DNA from: a virus
Length of the DNA stretch: 64,000 nt
Virus record (IMG/VR): IMGVR_UViG_3300030616_000016
Coordinates: 134,561 to 198,560 of that record
Direction: 5' to 3' (one strand)
Shown here: positions 13,798 through 21,215 of the stretch, piece after piece
Numbering within the stretch: position 1 is the first letter of the stretch
How the letters are laid out: each line of letters begins with the position of its first letter
Position numbers and translations under genes: made by a program
The notes under the pieces: generated by a model
Seen by the model: the letters and a program-made list of their open reading frames with translations, nothing else
What the model was told of the DNA's origin: nothing
Database searches by the model: none

Positions 13798-13831
13798 TAC
13801 TACTGATTGATTTAACAGGAGGAATACAATA

Positions 13832-14389
13832 TTGGCTTGTTTATATATAGAAGCAGGAGCAAACAGAGGTAGGTCAGCAAAGCGGTTTTATAAGCAACAC
13901 AAAGACATTAACTTCGAGTATCACCTTTTTGAGGCTAATCCTAATATCATTGCAGACCTTAACAGTTCAGTGGTATGTATTCAAGGCGAGCGCACTATTT
14001 ATAACAAAGCCGTATGGACTGAAAATGATATTGAAATGGAAATCAAGATAGATAAGACGACCAAGGGGTCAACTATCTGTGAGAAGAGTGTTAGAGTGAA
14101 TGAGACGGCGGTTACGTCCACAATAGACTTTGATGAATGGTTCAGGGCCTGTTGTAAAGAAGATGATTATATTGTCCTTGTTATTGATATAGAAGGCGCG
14201 GAATATGAAGTTCTTCCAAAGATGATTGATAACGGGTGCTTTGACATGGTAGACGAGCTTACAATCGAATTTCATGGTCATAAAATGAAGAATAAAAAAT
14301 TCACATCCGATATGAATAAATTGTTTAGGGATTATTTTAATACAATGAAGTTCAATAAGTGCGAATTGTATTTTATAGACAAAATTTGA
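13832..14389 (+). CDS. FkbM-family SAM-dependent methyltransferase, TTG start
   Basis: A 185-aa protein. Residues 4-14 (LYIEAGANRGR) match the glycine-rich SAM-binding motif (vDvGANiG), FEANP at ~33-37 is the acidic ribose-binding motif, and VIDIEGAEYEVLPKM at ~117-131 is the FkbM signature. These enzymes O-methylate sugars or related small acceptors; the substrate here is unknown. The TTG start is chosen because AGGAGGAATACAATA stands directly upstream and residue 4 begins the fold. It is the first gene after the promoter at 13770. It could modify a host glycan or a phage glycan, and is shorter than many family members but has all core motifs. Confidence 0.8.
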   Translation: MACLYIEAGANRGRSAKRFYKQHKDINFEYHLFEANPNIIADLNSSVVCIQGERTIYNKAVWTENDIEMEIKIDKTTKGSTICEKSVRVNETAVTSTIDFDEWFRACCKEDDYIVLVIDIEGAEYEVLPKMIDNGCFDMVDELTIEFHGHKMKNKKFTSDMNKLFRDYFNTMKFNKCELYFIDKI

Positions 14390-14401
14390 AGGAGCCTTAC
14401 C

Positions 14402-14764
14402 ATGACCCGCCCTACTAATGATGATAAGTTTGTTACCCAAAAAGAATGCGGCTCGTATAATCGGGCCATTAACAGAAATCTTGTTGTTATTATTCTTTTT
14501 GTTGTTGGCGCGATAATTACTTTGTACAAGGCCAATGCCAGTACAAATGCCATTCTTAAAGATGGCTTTAATGAGAAGATGTCCGCTATAACTGATCACA
14601 TTAATGACACTGAATTAACAAATGTTACTGAGATAACCACCCTAAAGGGTGAAATAAGCCGCCTTATTGTTGTCATTGATAACACCAACAGCAATCTTAA
14701 GAGATTGGAACAGGAAATTAAGAAGCTAAAAGAAGAATTACAGAGGTCGAGATCAGGCAAATGA
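14402..14764 (+). CDS. membrane-anchored coiled-coil protein
   Basis: A 120-aa protein with AAGGAG before ATG 14402. An N-terminal polar stretch is followed by one membrane span at ~26-46 (LVVIILFVVGAIITLYKA). A long helix then ends in a clear coiled coil (SNLKRLEQEIKKLKEELQRS at ~96-115). The layout N-in, single span, external coiled coil resembles i-spanins and other phage membrane anchors, but no o-spanin follows. The stop overlaps the next start (ATGA). Confidence 0.6.
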   Translation: MTRPTNDDKFVTQKECGSYNRAINRNLVVIILFVVGAIITLYKANASTNAILKDGFNEKMSAITDHINDTELTNVTEITTLKGEISRLIVVIDNTNSNLKRLEQEIKKLKEELQRSRSGK

Positions 14765-14958
14765 AAGATAAAACAGCAGACATATTCAGGCTTTTATGGT
14801 CAAACAACGATGATATAGCCAGGCTTCTTAGAGCCCACCGCCCCGATCTTCTTAACAGAGCACGTAAGAAGCCCACAAGCAGAGACTGTGAAGACTACAT
14901 CACTTTATGCAAGGAAATAGCAGAGGCTGATATTCCTGGATTGGATGAAATATTATGA
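14761..14958 (+). CDS. small helical hypothetical protein
   Basis: A 65-aa protein, helical and charged, with a basic middle (RARKKPTSRDCEDYITLC) and acidic end. ATGA overlaps on both sides couple it to its neighbours. No family was recognised. It lies three genes before the first putative internal virion protein; a packaging-related role is possible but unsupported. Confidence 0.6.
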   Translation: MKDKTADIFRLLWSNNDDIARLLRAHRPDLLNRARKKPTSRDCEDYITLCKEIAEADIPGLDEIL

Positions 14959-15794
14959 AGAAATTTAATATGCAGGGCGCGCTTTATAAATCAGACAAAA
15001 ATCCTGAAGAGATTAAAAAGGAGATATGTAAGAACAAACCGGCAGAAGAAGAATCCAAGCCTATAGAAATGATCGAAGTAGACAACAGCAGCGAGCTTCC
15101 CAAGGAACTCGCGCCGCTTCAATCACTCGTAGATAAAATAAGCCCTGATCGAACAGTAACTTTACCAGCTGAAACCTGGAAAACACTTGCTAAGTGGGCT
15201 GTGAAAGCACGGAAAGGAGCCTCCAGAGAAGCGCCCATGCTTTGCACAAGCGAGCAATGCCCATACGCTAAACAATGCCCTCTCATTAAATCCGGCGTTA
15301 ATATTGAACCATTTACAGAATGTCCTCTTGAAAGCTACCTCATGGAAGAATGGGATGAGGATATGGCCGCCAGTATTGCAGATAAACCTGGCGATAAACT
15401 TTACGCTCCAGATCTGCGCACTATTTCTCATTCAACACTTCTTGAAATCCTTATGAGAAGAACAACCATGGAACTAGCTAATGATCCAGAGGTTGTAAAA
15501 GAAGTGGTTATTGGTATAGACGAAGAAGGTAAGCCAGTCAAAGCAGAGAAGCTTAATGATAAAATAACCGCCGTCCAAAATATGATCAAAACAGAAGAGA
15601 AACTTCACGACTCTCTTCTCGCCACAAGAAAAGCAAGAGCTGCTGCAGGTGATAAACTTTCAGGCGATTCTGAAGATTATATAGAGGGCGCCGCTTCTTT
15701 TGCTGAAACAGAGGTAGCTGATGAACAACCAGACAAGAAACGTGATGAACATTCTGAAGCGGATGGGGATACTGAAGGATCCGCCGGGTCTTAA
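14955..15794 (+). CDS. hypothetical protein with Cys cluster
   Basis: A 279-aa protein. The N-terminal ~60 residues are charged and probably disordered. Residues ~95-125 contain four cysteines (C-x5-C-x5-C-x13-C, in CTSEQCPYAKQC then CPL and ECPLE) that could bind zinc or an iron-sulphur cluster. Residues ~150-230 are helical, and the C-terminus is acidic and disordered. The last 74 nt overlap the next gene in another frame. A terminase small subunit would be expected somewhere upstream of the large terminase, and this is one candidate by position, without direct sequence evidence. Confidence 0.6.
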   Translation: MKKFNMQGALYKSDKNPEEIKKEICKNKPAEEESKPIEMIEVDNSSELPKELAPLQSLVDKISPDRTVTLPAETWKTLAKWAVKARKGASREAPMLCTSEQCPYAKQCPLIKSGVNIEPFTECPLESYLMEEWDEDMAASIADKPGDKLYAPDLRTISHSTLLEILMRRTTMELANDPEVVKEVVIGIDEEGKPVKAEKLNDKITAVQNMIKTEEKLHDSLLATRKARAAAGDKLSGDSEDYIEGAASFAETEVADEQPDKKRDEHSEADGDTEGSAGS

Positions 15795-18700
15795 ACCAAG
15801 CAAGCTTGAGAATTACGGTATAGGCCTTGTTTCAGAGGGAATTCACAGCACAATAAATCCGCACGATCTTAAAACCCCTTTCTCCACATTCCATGTTGGT
15901 TCAGGGTACAAAGGGATAGAGTTTGATAATGTTATCAAAGCTGTCCGTATGGGTACTTATCTTGACCTTGAAACCAGAGGCCTGGATCCAAGAAAGGATC
16001 CTCCTTGGCTGGGCGCCATAGTAAGCCCAGGCGTTTCAGAGCTCAGCGAAGAGGCATATCTTGAAACCATAGGTACTCCCCTATTCAGACAAAAGCTTGA
16101 TGCCGAAGGGCGTGTAGATTATGATTATCTCTCTGAAAAGCTATTCAACATAAAACCATCCCGTCCAATATTACAACCAGGCTTATCTGAAGAGGATGCC
16201 ATTAAGCAGGTTATAGACAGCATGGGTCAAAGAATCAAGCCCATGGTGTATGAAGGGCGTCCTGTAGACCTCCTGAAAAGTGAAACGTTGCGGCAATTTT
16301 TGAAAACTGCCCCTGAGGCAATTAGGAACGGGACGCCTGCGCAACAAATAGCCGCGTATTTTGATCCACAACTAAATCCTTCCAATAGAGCCCTAAATGA
16401 GTTTATGCATGGTGGGGAAGGTATTTTTACTCAGGCTTCAAAAGATGTGCTTGCTATGACTGGCCAGAAAATGAGCGCTGGTGACATTGACAGAATAAGA
16501 AAGAACCTTATGAATGAGCTTCACACCGGCAAGGGATTGAATTGGGATGACTGGTTGAAGCAGTCTTTTGATGCAGCGGATCAATCAGGCAAGACAATAA
16601 TCGTTCACAACCTTCAGTTTGAATCTAGAATGGCAGCCGGCCGAACCAGCCAAACTTTCTATAACGAACTGAAAGAACGATACTTGCATTCATACAGCCA
16701 GGCCAAATCAAAATCAGACGATATATTCACGCAAAGAATATACACTACTTCCACCGCTCTTCACAATGCCAAGTTCGAAGCGATGAGAAATTGGTCTAAT
16801 GATGCCTGGGGTAATGTTTTTGATGAGTGGGCAAGGCATGCTGATCTAAAGACAAATAAGGTGAAGGTTCTTGACAGTATGGATCTTGGTCGTTCCGTGT
16901 TTGGTATGGCGCAGGAACAGCTTGGAAGAAAAGGTTTATATAAGTGGCGTAATACACAGAGCATGGCTGGTTTAAGCTTGTCTCACTATGCAGACGCTCT
17001 TACCAGATACCACGAATCAATAGGCGATCCTCTTCCTGATTTCCTTCGGAAGGAGCTTCACAGATCACGCGCTGATGCTCTTCTTACAGAATCATATGTA
17101 GAAGACATGCTTCAGATAGGCAGGCTGCTTAGAGAAGGTAGAGGTGGCGAGCTTAATCTTGAAAGAAATAATAGATATAGAATGATATTGGAGAGATTGG
17201 GTGAGATTAATGCCGACCCTATGACTCGACTTAATGCTGCTAGAAAGCAAGCTCTCCAGGAATTTGGTACTATTATTGGTGGTGATGAGGTAGAGATTAG
17301 AGATTGGGATCCAGATAGACCTAGAGGTCCATATCATGAAGTTACTACCATGGAGTGGGTTCCTGACGACACCAGGGAAGGTGGCTCTTTCAAACGTATG
17401 AATAGGAAGGTAAGTGATTATAAGAGAAGAAAAACAAATAGGATGGAAGAGGTCGTAGATTACCACATCAAAGGTTTTAACAAGAATCTTCGTAAAGATC
17501 TTACAGATAAGCAGATACAAAGATTTAGAGAATCTCTACTTAGTGCCGGTAGGCAGATGAAGCAGGCTTACCACACTAGGAAGCCTGGAGCTGTACAGAA
17601 GGTAGCAGAACAGCTTGAGCAGGTAGATGCCTTTAATATGGATAAGGCATTCTCTCCGGATCAAGCGAAGAGGTTTATTGGAGATATAGAGCGCAAGACA
17701 TTTGCTAAGGCTACATCTCATCAGTTGGGTATGACTGGTAAGATAGGGTGGCTTACTGCAGGTATGATGGGTGGCGCTGTGCTTATGAAGTCCATGATGG
17801 GCTCTGAGGCAGAGCACTATATGAACCAGATGTATTCGAAGTACACGAAGTATGAGCAAGATCAGGGTGTATTTGAACAGGTAGATGTTCTTGCTTCGAT
17901 GGGCGCAGGAGCTTTTGGTGGAGCTGTATTAGCTTCTTCTTTTGGTCCAGGAATGGAAATGACCCTGTCCAAAAGTGCTCATGAGATGATGAAGCTTAAG
18001 AATGTTGGAAGGAATTTGCCTTATATGGCAGCTGCCGGCTTAGCCTTAACATCAACACTTTATTCTCTCAAGAGTAATGTTTCTGATGTAGTTGATGCCG
18101 AGCCTACAGAAGGACATCCCTTCCAGATGGGTAGTGCGTTTCTTGGGGCGGCTGCTATGACAGGAATGGCCTATGGTCAAAGATATGGCTTTGCTCAAGA
18201 CGCATTTGCAAAAAGACTGGAAGGCGAACCAAGAGCGATAGACAAACTTGCTAATCTGACTGGCCTTAGACATGGATCCGATATGCTTAGCGGTGTATCT
18301 GATCTTGTACTTCACGGCGGACGCACAGCAAGCCCAAAGATGGACTGGGCCAGGTCCAGTATTATAGACCCCGTCACAACCAAAATCAAATCCGTTACTT
18401 CCAGCAAAGGCTTCCAATCAGTAATGGATACAATGGGTAGATATAAGATACCGGGAGTTATTGCAGCTGGTGTTGGTATGATGTTTGGAGCCGACTATCT
18501 TTTTGGTCAGGAAGACAACGTTATTCCAGCTCAGCATATTGACAATATGGAAATAGAGGGTATGGGCGAATATGGATATTCAGGTCCTATGCGCAAGGCC
18601 AATACTCCATTTGGATCCAGAAACAATCCAGCAAAAATTATCAAAGATGCCTGGGGTCAATTCAATGTCAGCGCGGCCAGGGCCAAACCACAAAATTACT

Positions 18701-19413
18701 ACGCTCCTCATATTATTGAAGAGCTATACAACGTAAGCAAGCATAAAGATCTTATTAAGATGGATATAGCTGCTCACATGAGCGTCAAACAAGCAGAGGT
18801 TGGTGCAGACTTTGTTGATGGTTCTTATAAGAAGTGGATGGATAATACCAGCAAGACAAATCCATTAGCTCTTGAAATGACATATTTACATGACGTCGGT
18901 CTTTCTGTTCCTCAGAAAAAGGTCGACTATGGTATTAATAGCTATATGCCTGTTGGAGATATGGGTCATAGATTTGGTCCTTTTACTGCAGAAGTACCTG
19001 AGTTCGAGATGCAACTTCCTCGCGGGAAGAAAATGATTGACCCAGATCTTTTTGAAACAAAAGGGCCTAATGGTAATATCACAAGGGTTACTGAAGCGCA
19101 TCTTGCCAATGCTTCGAATGCAAATAAAAATGCGCAAGTTACTGCAAAATATAAAGATGCAGGCAGAAGAGCTGTCAATATGGAGAACGCAAGACCTGGA
19201 GATCATCTTGGCGCACAAAACATGATGCACACAGTTCCAAGAAGAAATCCGCCAATAAATTCTAAAAGAGGTCTTGAAAGACAAGTACTTAGCGTTATAA
19301 TGGATAAGGACCATGCCATCAAATCCAATATACAGGGTTATGGCGTAAGACACTCTCGCAGAAGACCCAGAATGAGAGCGAATAGGTCTAATGGACATTT
19401 GACTGGAGTATGA
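15721..19413 (+). CDS. giant putative internal virion protein with DEDDh exonuclease domain
   Basis: A 1230-aa protein. Residues ~75-465 carry the motifs of a DnaQ-like 3'-5' exonuclease: YLDLET (D82, E84), IIVHNLQFE (H296, N297, F300, with E301 in place of the usual Asp) and HRSRADALLT (H447, D452; H-x4-D). A long insertion separates motifs I and II. The rest has several glycine/alanine-rich hydrophobic segments (~685-705, ~735-760, ~775-800, ~825-845, ~915-930) and a basic C-terminus. Membrane-type segments plus a nuclease domain in a gene next to other glycine-rich proteins fit an internal protein ejected with DNA. This is inference. ATG 15721 follows AGAGGT and overlaps the preceding gene by 74 nt. 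Confidence 0.6.
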   Translation: MNNQTRNVMNILKRMGILKDPPGLKPSKLENYGIGLVSEGIHSTINPHDLKTPFSTFHVGSGYKGIEFDNVIKAVRMGTYLDLETRGLDPRKDPPWLGAIVSPGVSELSEEAYLETIGTPLFRQKLDAEGRVDYDYLSEKLFNIKPSRPILQPGLSEEDAIKQVIDSMGQRIKPMVYEGRPVDLLKSETLRQFLKTAPEAIRNGTPAQQIAAYFDPQLNPSNRALNEFMHGGEGIFTQASKDVLAMTGQKMSAGDIDRIRKNLMNELHTGKGLNWDDWLKQSFDAADQSGKTIIVHNLQFESRMAAGRTSQTFYNELKERYLHSYSQAKSKSDDIFTQRIYTTSTALHNAKFEAMRNWSNDAWGNVFDEWARHADLKTNKVKVLDSMDLGRSVFGMAQEQLGRKGLYKWRNTQSMAGLSLSHYADALTRYHESIGDPLPDFLRKELHRSRADALLTESYVEDMLQIGRLLREGRGGELNLERNNRYRMILERLGEINADPMTRLNAARKQALQEFGTIIGGDEVEIRDWDPDRPRGPYHEVTTMEWVPDDTREGGSFKRMNRKVSDYKRRKTNRMEEVVDYHIKGFNKNLRKDLTDKQIQRFRESLLSAGRQMKQAYHTRKPGAVQKVAEQLEQVDAFNMDKAFSPDQAKRFIGDIERKTFAKATSHQLGMTGKIGWLTAGMMGGAVLMKSMMGSEAEHYMNQMYSKYTKYEQDQGVFEQVDVLASMGAGAFGGAVLASSFGPGMEMTLSKSAHEMMKLKNVGRNLPYMAAAGLALTSTLYSLKSNVSDVVDAEPTEGHPFQMGSAFLGAAAMTGMAYGQRYGFAQDAFAKRLEGEPRAIDKLANLTGLRHGSDMLSGVSDLVLHGGRTASPKMDWARSSIIDPVTTKIKSVTSSKGFQSVMDTMGRYKIPGVIAAGVGMMFGADYLFGQEDNVIPAQHIDNMEIEGMGEYGYSGPMRKANTPFGSRNNPAKIIKDAWGQFNVSAARAKPQNYYAPHIIEELYNVSKHKDLIKMDIAAHMSVKQAEVGADFVDGSYKKWMDNTSKTNPLALEMTYLHDVGLSVPQKKVDYGINSYMPVGDMGHRFGPFTAEVPEFEMQLPRGKKMIDPDLFETKGPNGNITRVTEAHLANASNANKNAQVTAKYKDAGRRAVNMENARPGDHLGAQNMMHTVPRRNPPINSKRGLERQVLSVIMDKDHAIKSNIQGYGVRHSRRRPRMRANRSNGHLTGV

Positions 19414-19414
19414 T

Positions 19415-20191
19415 ATGCCCGGTTTTGATTGGCAACAAGGCACATTTATGACTGAAGGTAGCAATCCTGTCACCGGGTTTATGCTCGATTATGTCACACA
19501 GGACGTTGTTAGAGACATCGGTGTAATTGGTGCAAGAGTTCCATTCGGCATAGGCTACAAAGGAGCTTATACTGGCCTAAGTGGGTTCTGGACAGGTAAG
19601 GGTGCTGAAGCAGCGGGCAGATTTCTTGGTCAAAACGTAGACAGGTTTGGAGCTGAGTCTGCTGCTAGATATCTTGGACAACGTGGCGTTCTTGCTCAAT
19701 TCTTCGAAAAGTCTATAGCAGGGATGGGTGGCGAAGCTTTCTGGGAGGTTGCTCCTAAGCTTGGCGAGAAAGGAGCTACGGGAGTTGCAGAATATGCGTC
19801 AGCCAGAGCAGCAGCCAAGATTGGTCGTGGTGTACTAAATCCATGGAACCTTCTTACTGGTAGGACTCAAAAACTAGCCGCAGAGGTTGGATGGGGTAGA
19901 GTAGGTCTTCTAGCTGGTTCTACAGCTATGCGCGGACTCATGCATATGACAATGAGTCGTGGCGCTGTTGGTTTCAATATAGGATTCAGTGCTCACCAAG
20001 GATTCATGAATTCCATGATAGAGAAGGGTCGTCAAGAAATAACTAGTATGACAAGAGTAGACATGGCCCCGGCATTCTATGATACAAGTCAAGCAGCTAC
20101 AATGAGACAAGCTGCTGTTCAGGAAATACAAAATACACAATTAAACCTTAGAAGTGCATTTGGCCAAGAAGCCGCCGCATTTCATAGATAG
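19415..20191 (+). CDS. glycine/alanine-rich putative virion or ejection protein
   Basis: A 258-aa protein that begins one base after the previous stop, with TGGAG upstream. It is rich in glycine, alanine and small hydrophobic residues (VVRDIGVIGARVPFGIGYKG; RVGLLAGSTAMRGLMHMTMS), with amphipathic helices rather than clear spans. The C-terminus is glutamine-rich. Sequence style and position match the upstream giant protein and the next two genes, so they may form one ejected or membrane-active complex. No domain was recognised. Confidence 0.55.
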   Translation: MPGFDWQQGTFMTEGSNPVTGFMLDYVTQDVVRDIGVIGARVPFGIGYKGAYTGLSGFWTGKGAEAAGRFLGQNVDRFGAESAARYLGQRGVLAQFFEKSIAGMGGEAFWEVAPKLGEKGATGVAEYASARAAAKIGRGVLNPWNLLTGRTQKLAAEVGWGRVGLLAGSTAMRGLMHMTMSRGAVGFNIGFSAHQGFMNSMIEKGRQEITSMTRVDMAPAFYDTSQAATMRQAAVQEIQNTQLNLRSAFGQEAAAFHR

Positions 20192-20203
20192 GAGGATTGT
20201 ATC

Positions 20204-20773
20204 ATGCCAAGAGTTGGTAGTTTTATGAGCGGGTTAAGCGCCGCAACAGAAATGGGGCTTGGTAAAGCATTTAGCTCCAACTTGAGAACTGTTAGGAGTG
20301 GAATGCAGAGTGTTACCAATGGTGCTACGATGCGTGACTTAATGACATTTAGAAAAGGTATAGGCACTGCCGCGAAAGTTGGTGCTGGTTTCATGGGTGT
20401 TAGCGCTGCAGCTAATTTGTTTGACCAACAAAGCACTATGGTCAGTGGAGTTGCCTTACCTGCTGCAACTGCATATGCTTTATATAGAGGTAGTGGATTT
20501 AAATCACTCAGAGGAATTGGACCCAAAGGAGCTGGAAGATTCAGTAGTGCTGGCGCTAGAGGCGGTATGGCTATGGGAGAAATGCTGGCAGAATTTGGCG
20601 CTAAGGGTGGTTCGTCTGGCTCTAGAGGCGGTATGGCTATGGGAGAAATGCTGGCAGAAGCAGTTACACAGCTGCCGCCAGCAATCAAAAAACCACTCAG
20701 CACTGCAGCTACTAAGATTATGGAAGGTAATAGAATGAAAATTATAAGAGCTAGAAGAAGATTTGGAGTTTGA
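20204..20773 (+). CDS. glycine/alanine-rich protein with internal repeat
   Basis: A 189-aa protein with AGGAGG before ATG 20204. It is glycine/alanine/methionine-rich, with a hydrophobic middle (KVGAGFMGVSAAANLF; VALPAATAYALY). A 12-residue segment, RGGMAMGEMLAE, occurs twice (about residues 119-130 and 141-152), encoded by two identical 38-nt copies. The C-terminus is strongly basic (MKIIRARRRFGV). It is likely a small virion or ejection-type protein by similarity of composition to its neighbours. Identity of the nucleotide repeats suggests a recent duplication. Confidence 0.55.
   Translation: MPRVGSFMSGLSAATEMGLGKAFSSNLRTVRSGMQSVTNGATMRDLMTFRKGIGTAAKVGAGFMGVSAAANLFDQQSTMVSGVALPAATAYALYRGSGFKSLRGIGPKGAGRFSSAGARGGMAMGEMLAEFGAKGGSSGSRGGMAMGEMLAEAVTQLPPAIKKPLSTAATKIMEGNRMKIIRARRRFGV
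20556..20659 (+). repeat. 38-nt perfect direct repeat, period 66
   Basis: The sequence beginning CTAGAGGCGGTATGG at 20556-20593 recurs without change at 20622-20659, inside one coding sequence and in frame. The 28 nt between copies encode a Gly/Ser linker. Confidence 0.95.
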
Positions 20774-20779
20774 TTTAAC

Positions 20780-21160
20780 ATGGCAAAATTAGCCAATGCT
20801 TTACATAACACAGTATATCCATTCGCCGTAGGCGCTGCTGGTCTTGCTGTCGGAGGCCTAGCCGGTGCTTATACTGGAATAACCACAGAAGATGCAGACA
20901 TGCGCACTCGTGGCATGCTTGGAGCTGGTACAGCAGCTGCTATGGGCACTGGTGCTACTGGCGGCGCATTGATTGGCGCTGGTATAGGCTTGGCAAAGTA
21001 TGGAGGGCGTGGAATAAAAGCCGGGTCTATTGCTGGTGGTCTCATTGGCGCGGCTCTTTCACATGGAATAACGAAGTCCGCCACTCAATATCATAGACCT
21101 CCCAAAAGACCAATTCCTTCCGACAATATGACTGGCCGTATTAACGGACTTAACCGATGA
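20780..21160 (+). CDS. glycine-zipper membrane protein
   Basis: A 126-aa protein with at least three glycine-rich hydrophobic segments: ~14-33 (PFAVGAAGLAVGGLAGAYTG), ~46-74 (LGAGTAAAMGTGATGGALIG) and ~80-98 (GGLIGAALSHGI). The C-terminus is proline/basic. Repeated GxxxG/GxxxA spacing is typical of membrane-inserting or pore-forming phage ejection proteins. It lies between the repeat protein and the large terminase. The 55 bp after it are AT-rich and hold no gene. Confidence 0.55.
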   Translation: MAKLANALHNTVYPFAVGAAGLAVGGLAGAYTGITTEDADMRTRGMLGAGTAAAMGTGATGGALIGAGIGLAKYGGRGIKAGSIAGGLIGAALSHGITKSATQYHRPPKRPIPSDNMTGRINGLNR

Positions 21161-21215
21161 CAATTAAAATTAAAATAATAATACTAACATTAATACTCCT
21201 TGGAGCGTGATTTAA

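Larger units (their letters stand above)
13287..13831. promoter_or_regulatory. divergent control region between leftward and rightward genes
   Basis: This ~545-bp stretch has no supportable gene. It holds the iteron-like repeats at 13400-13482 and two copies of CCCCGGTACCG (CGGTACCG at 13345-13352 and 13658-13665). A GTGCAT/ATGCAC hairpin lies at about 13353-13370 and a short palindrome AGTAGCTGAGCTACT near 13611. TTGACA appears on the leftward strand (13524-13529) without a clear -10. A rightward promoter lies at its right end. Transcription diverges here, so it probably controls the switch to the rightward structural block. Confidence 0.6.

Noticed and set aside
20182-20811. Leftward 209-codon frame opposite the repeat protein gene
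   Set aside because: It is antisense to a well-started gene and has a proline/leucine/alanine composition typical of the complement of a glycine/alanine-rich gene.
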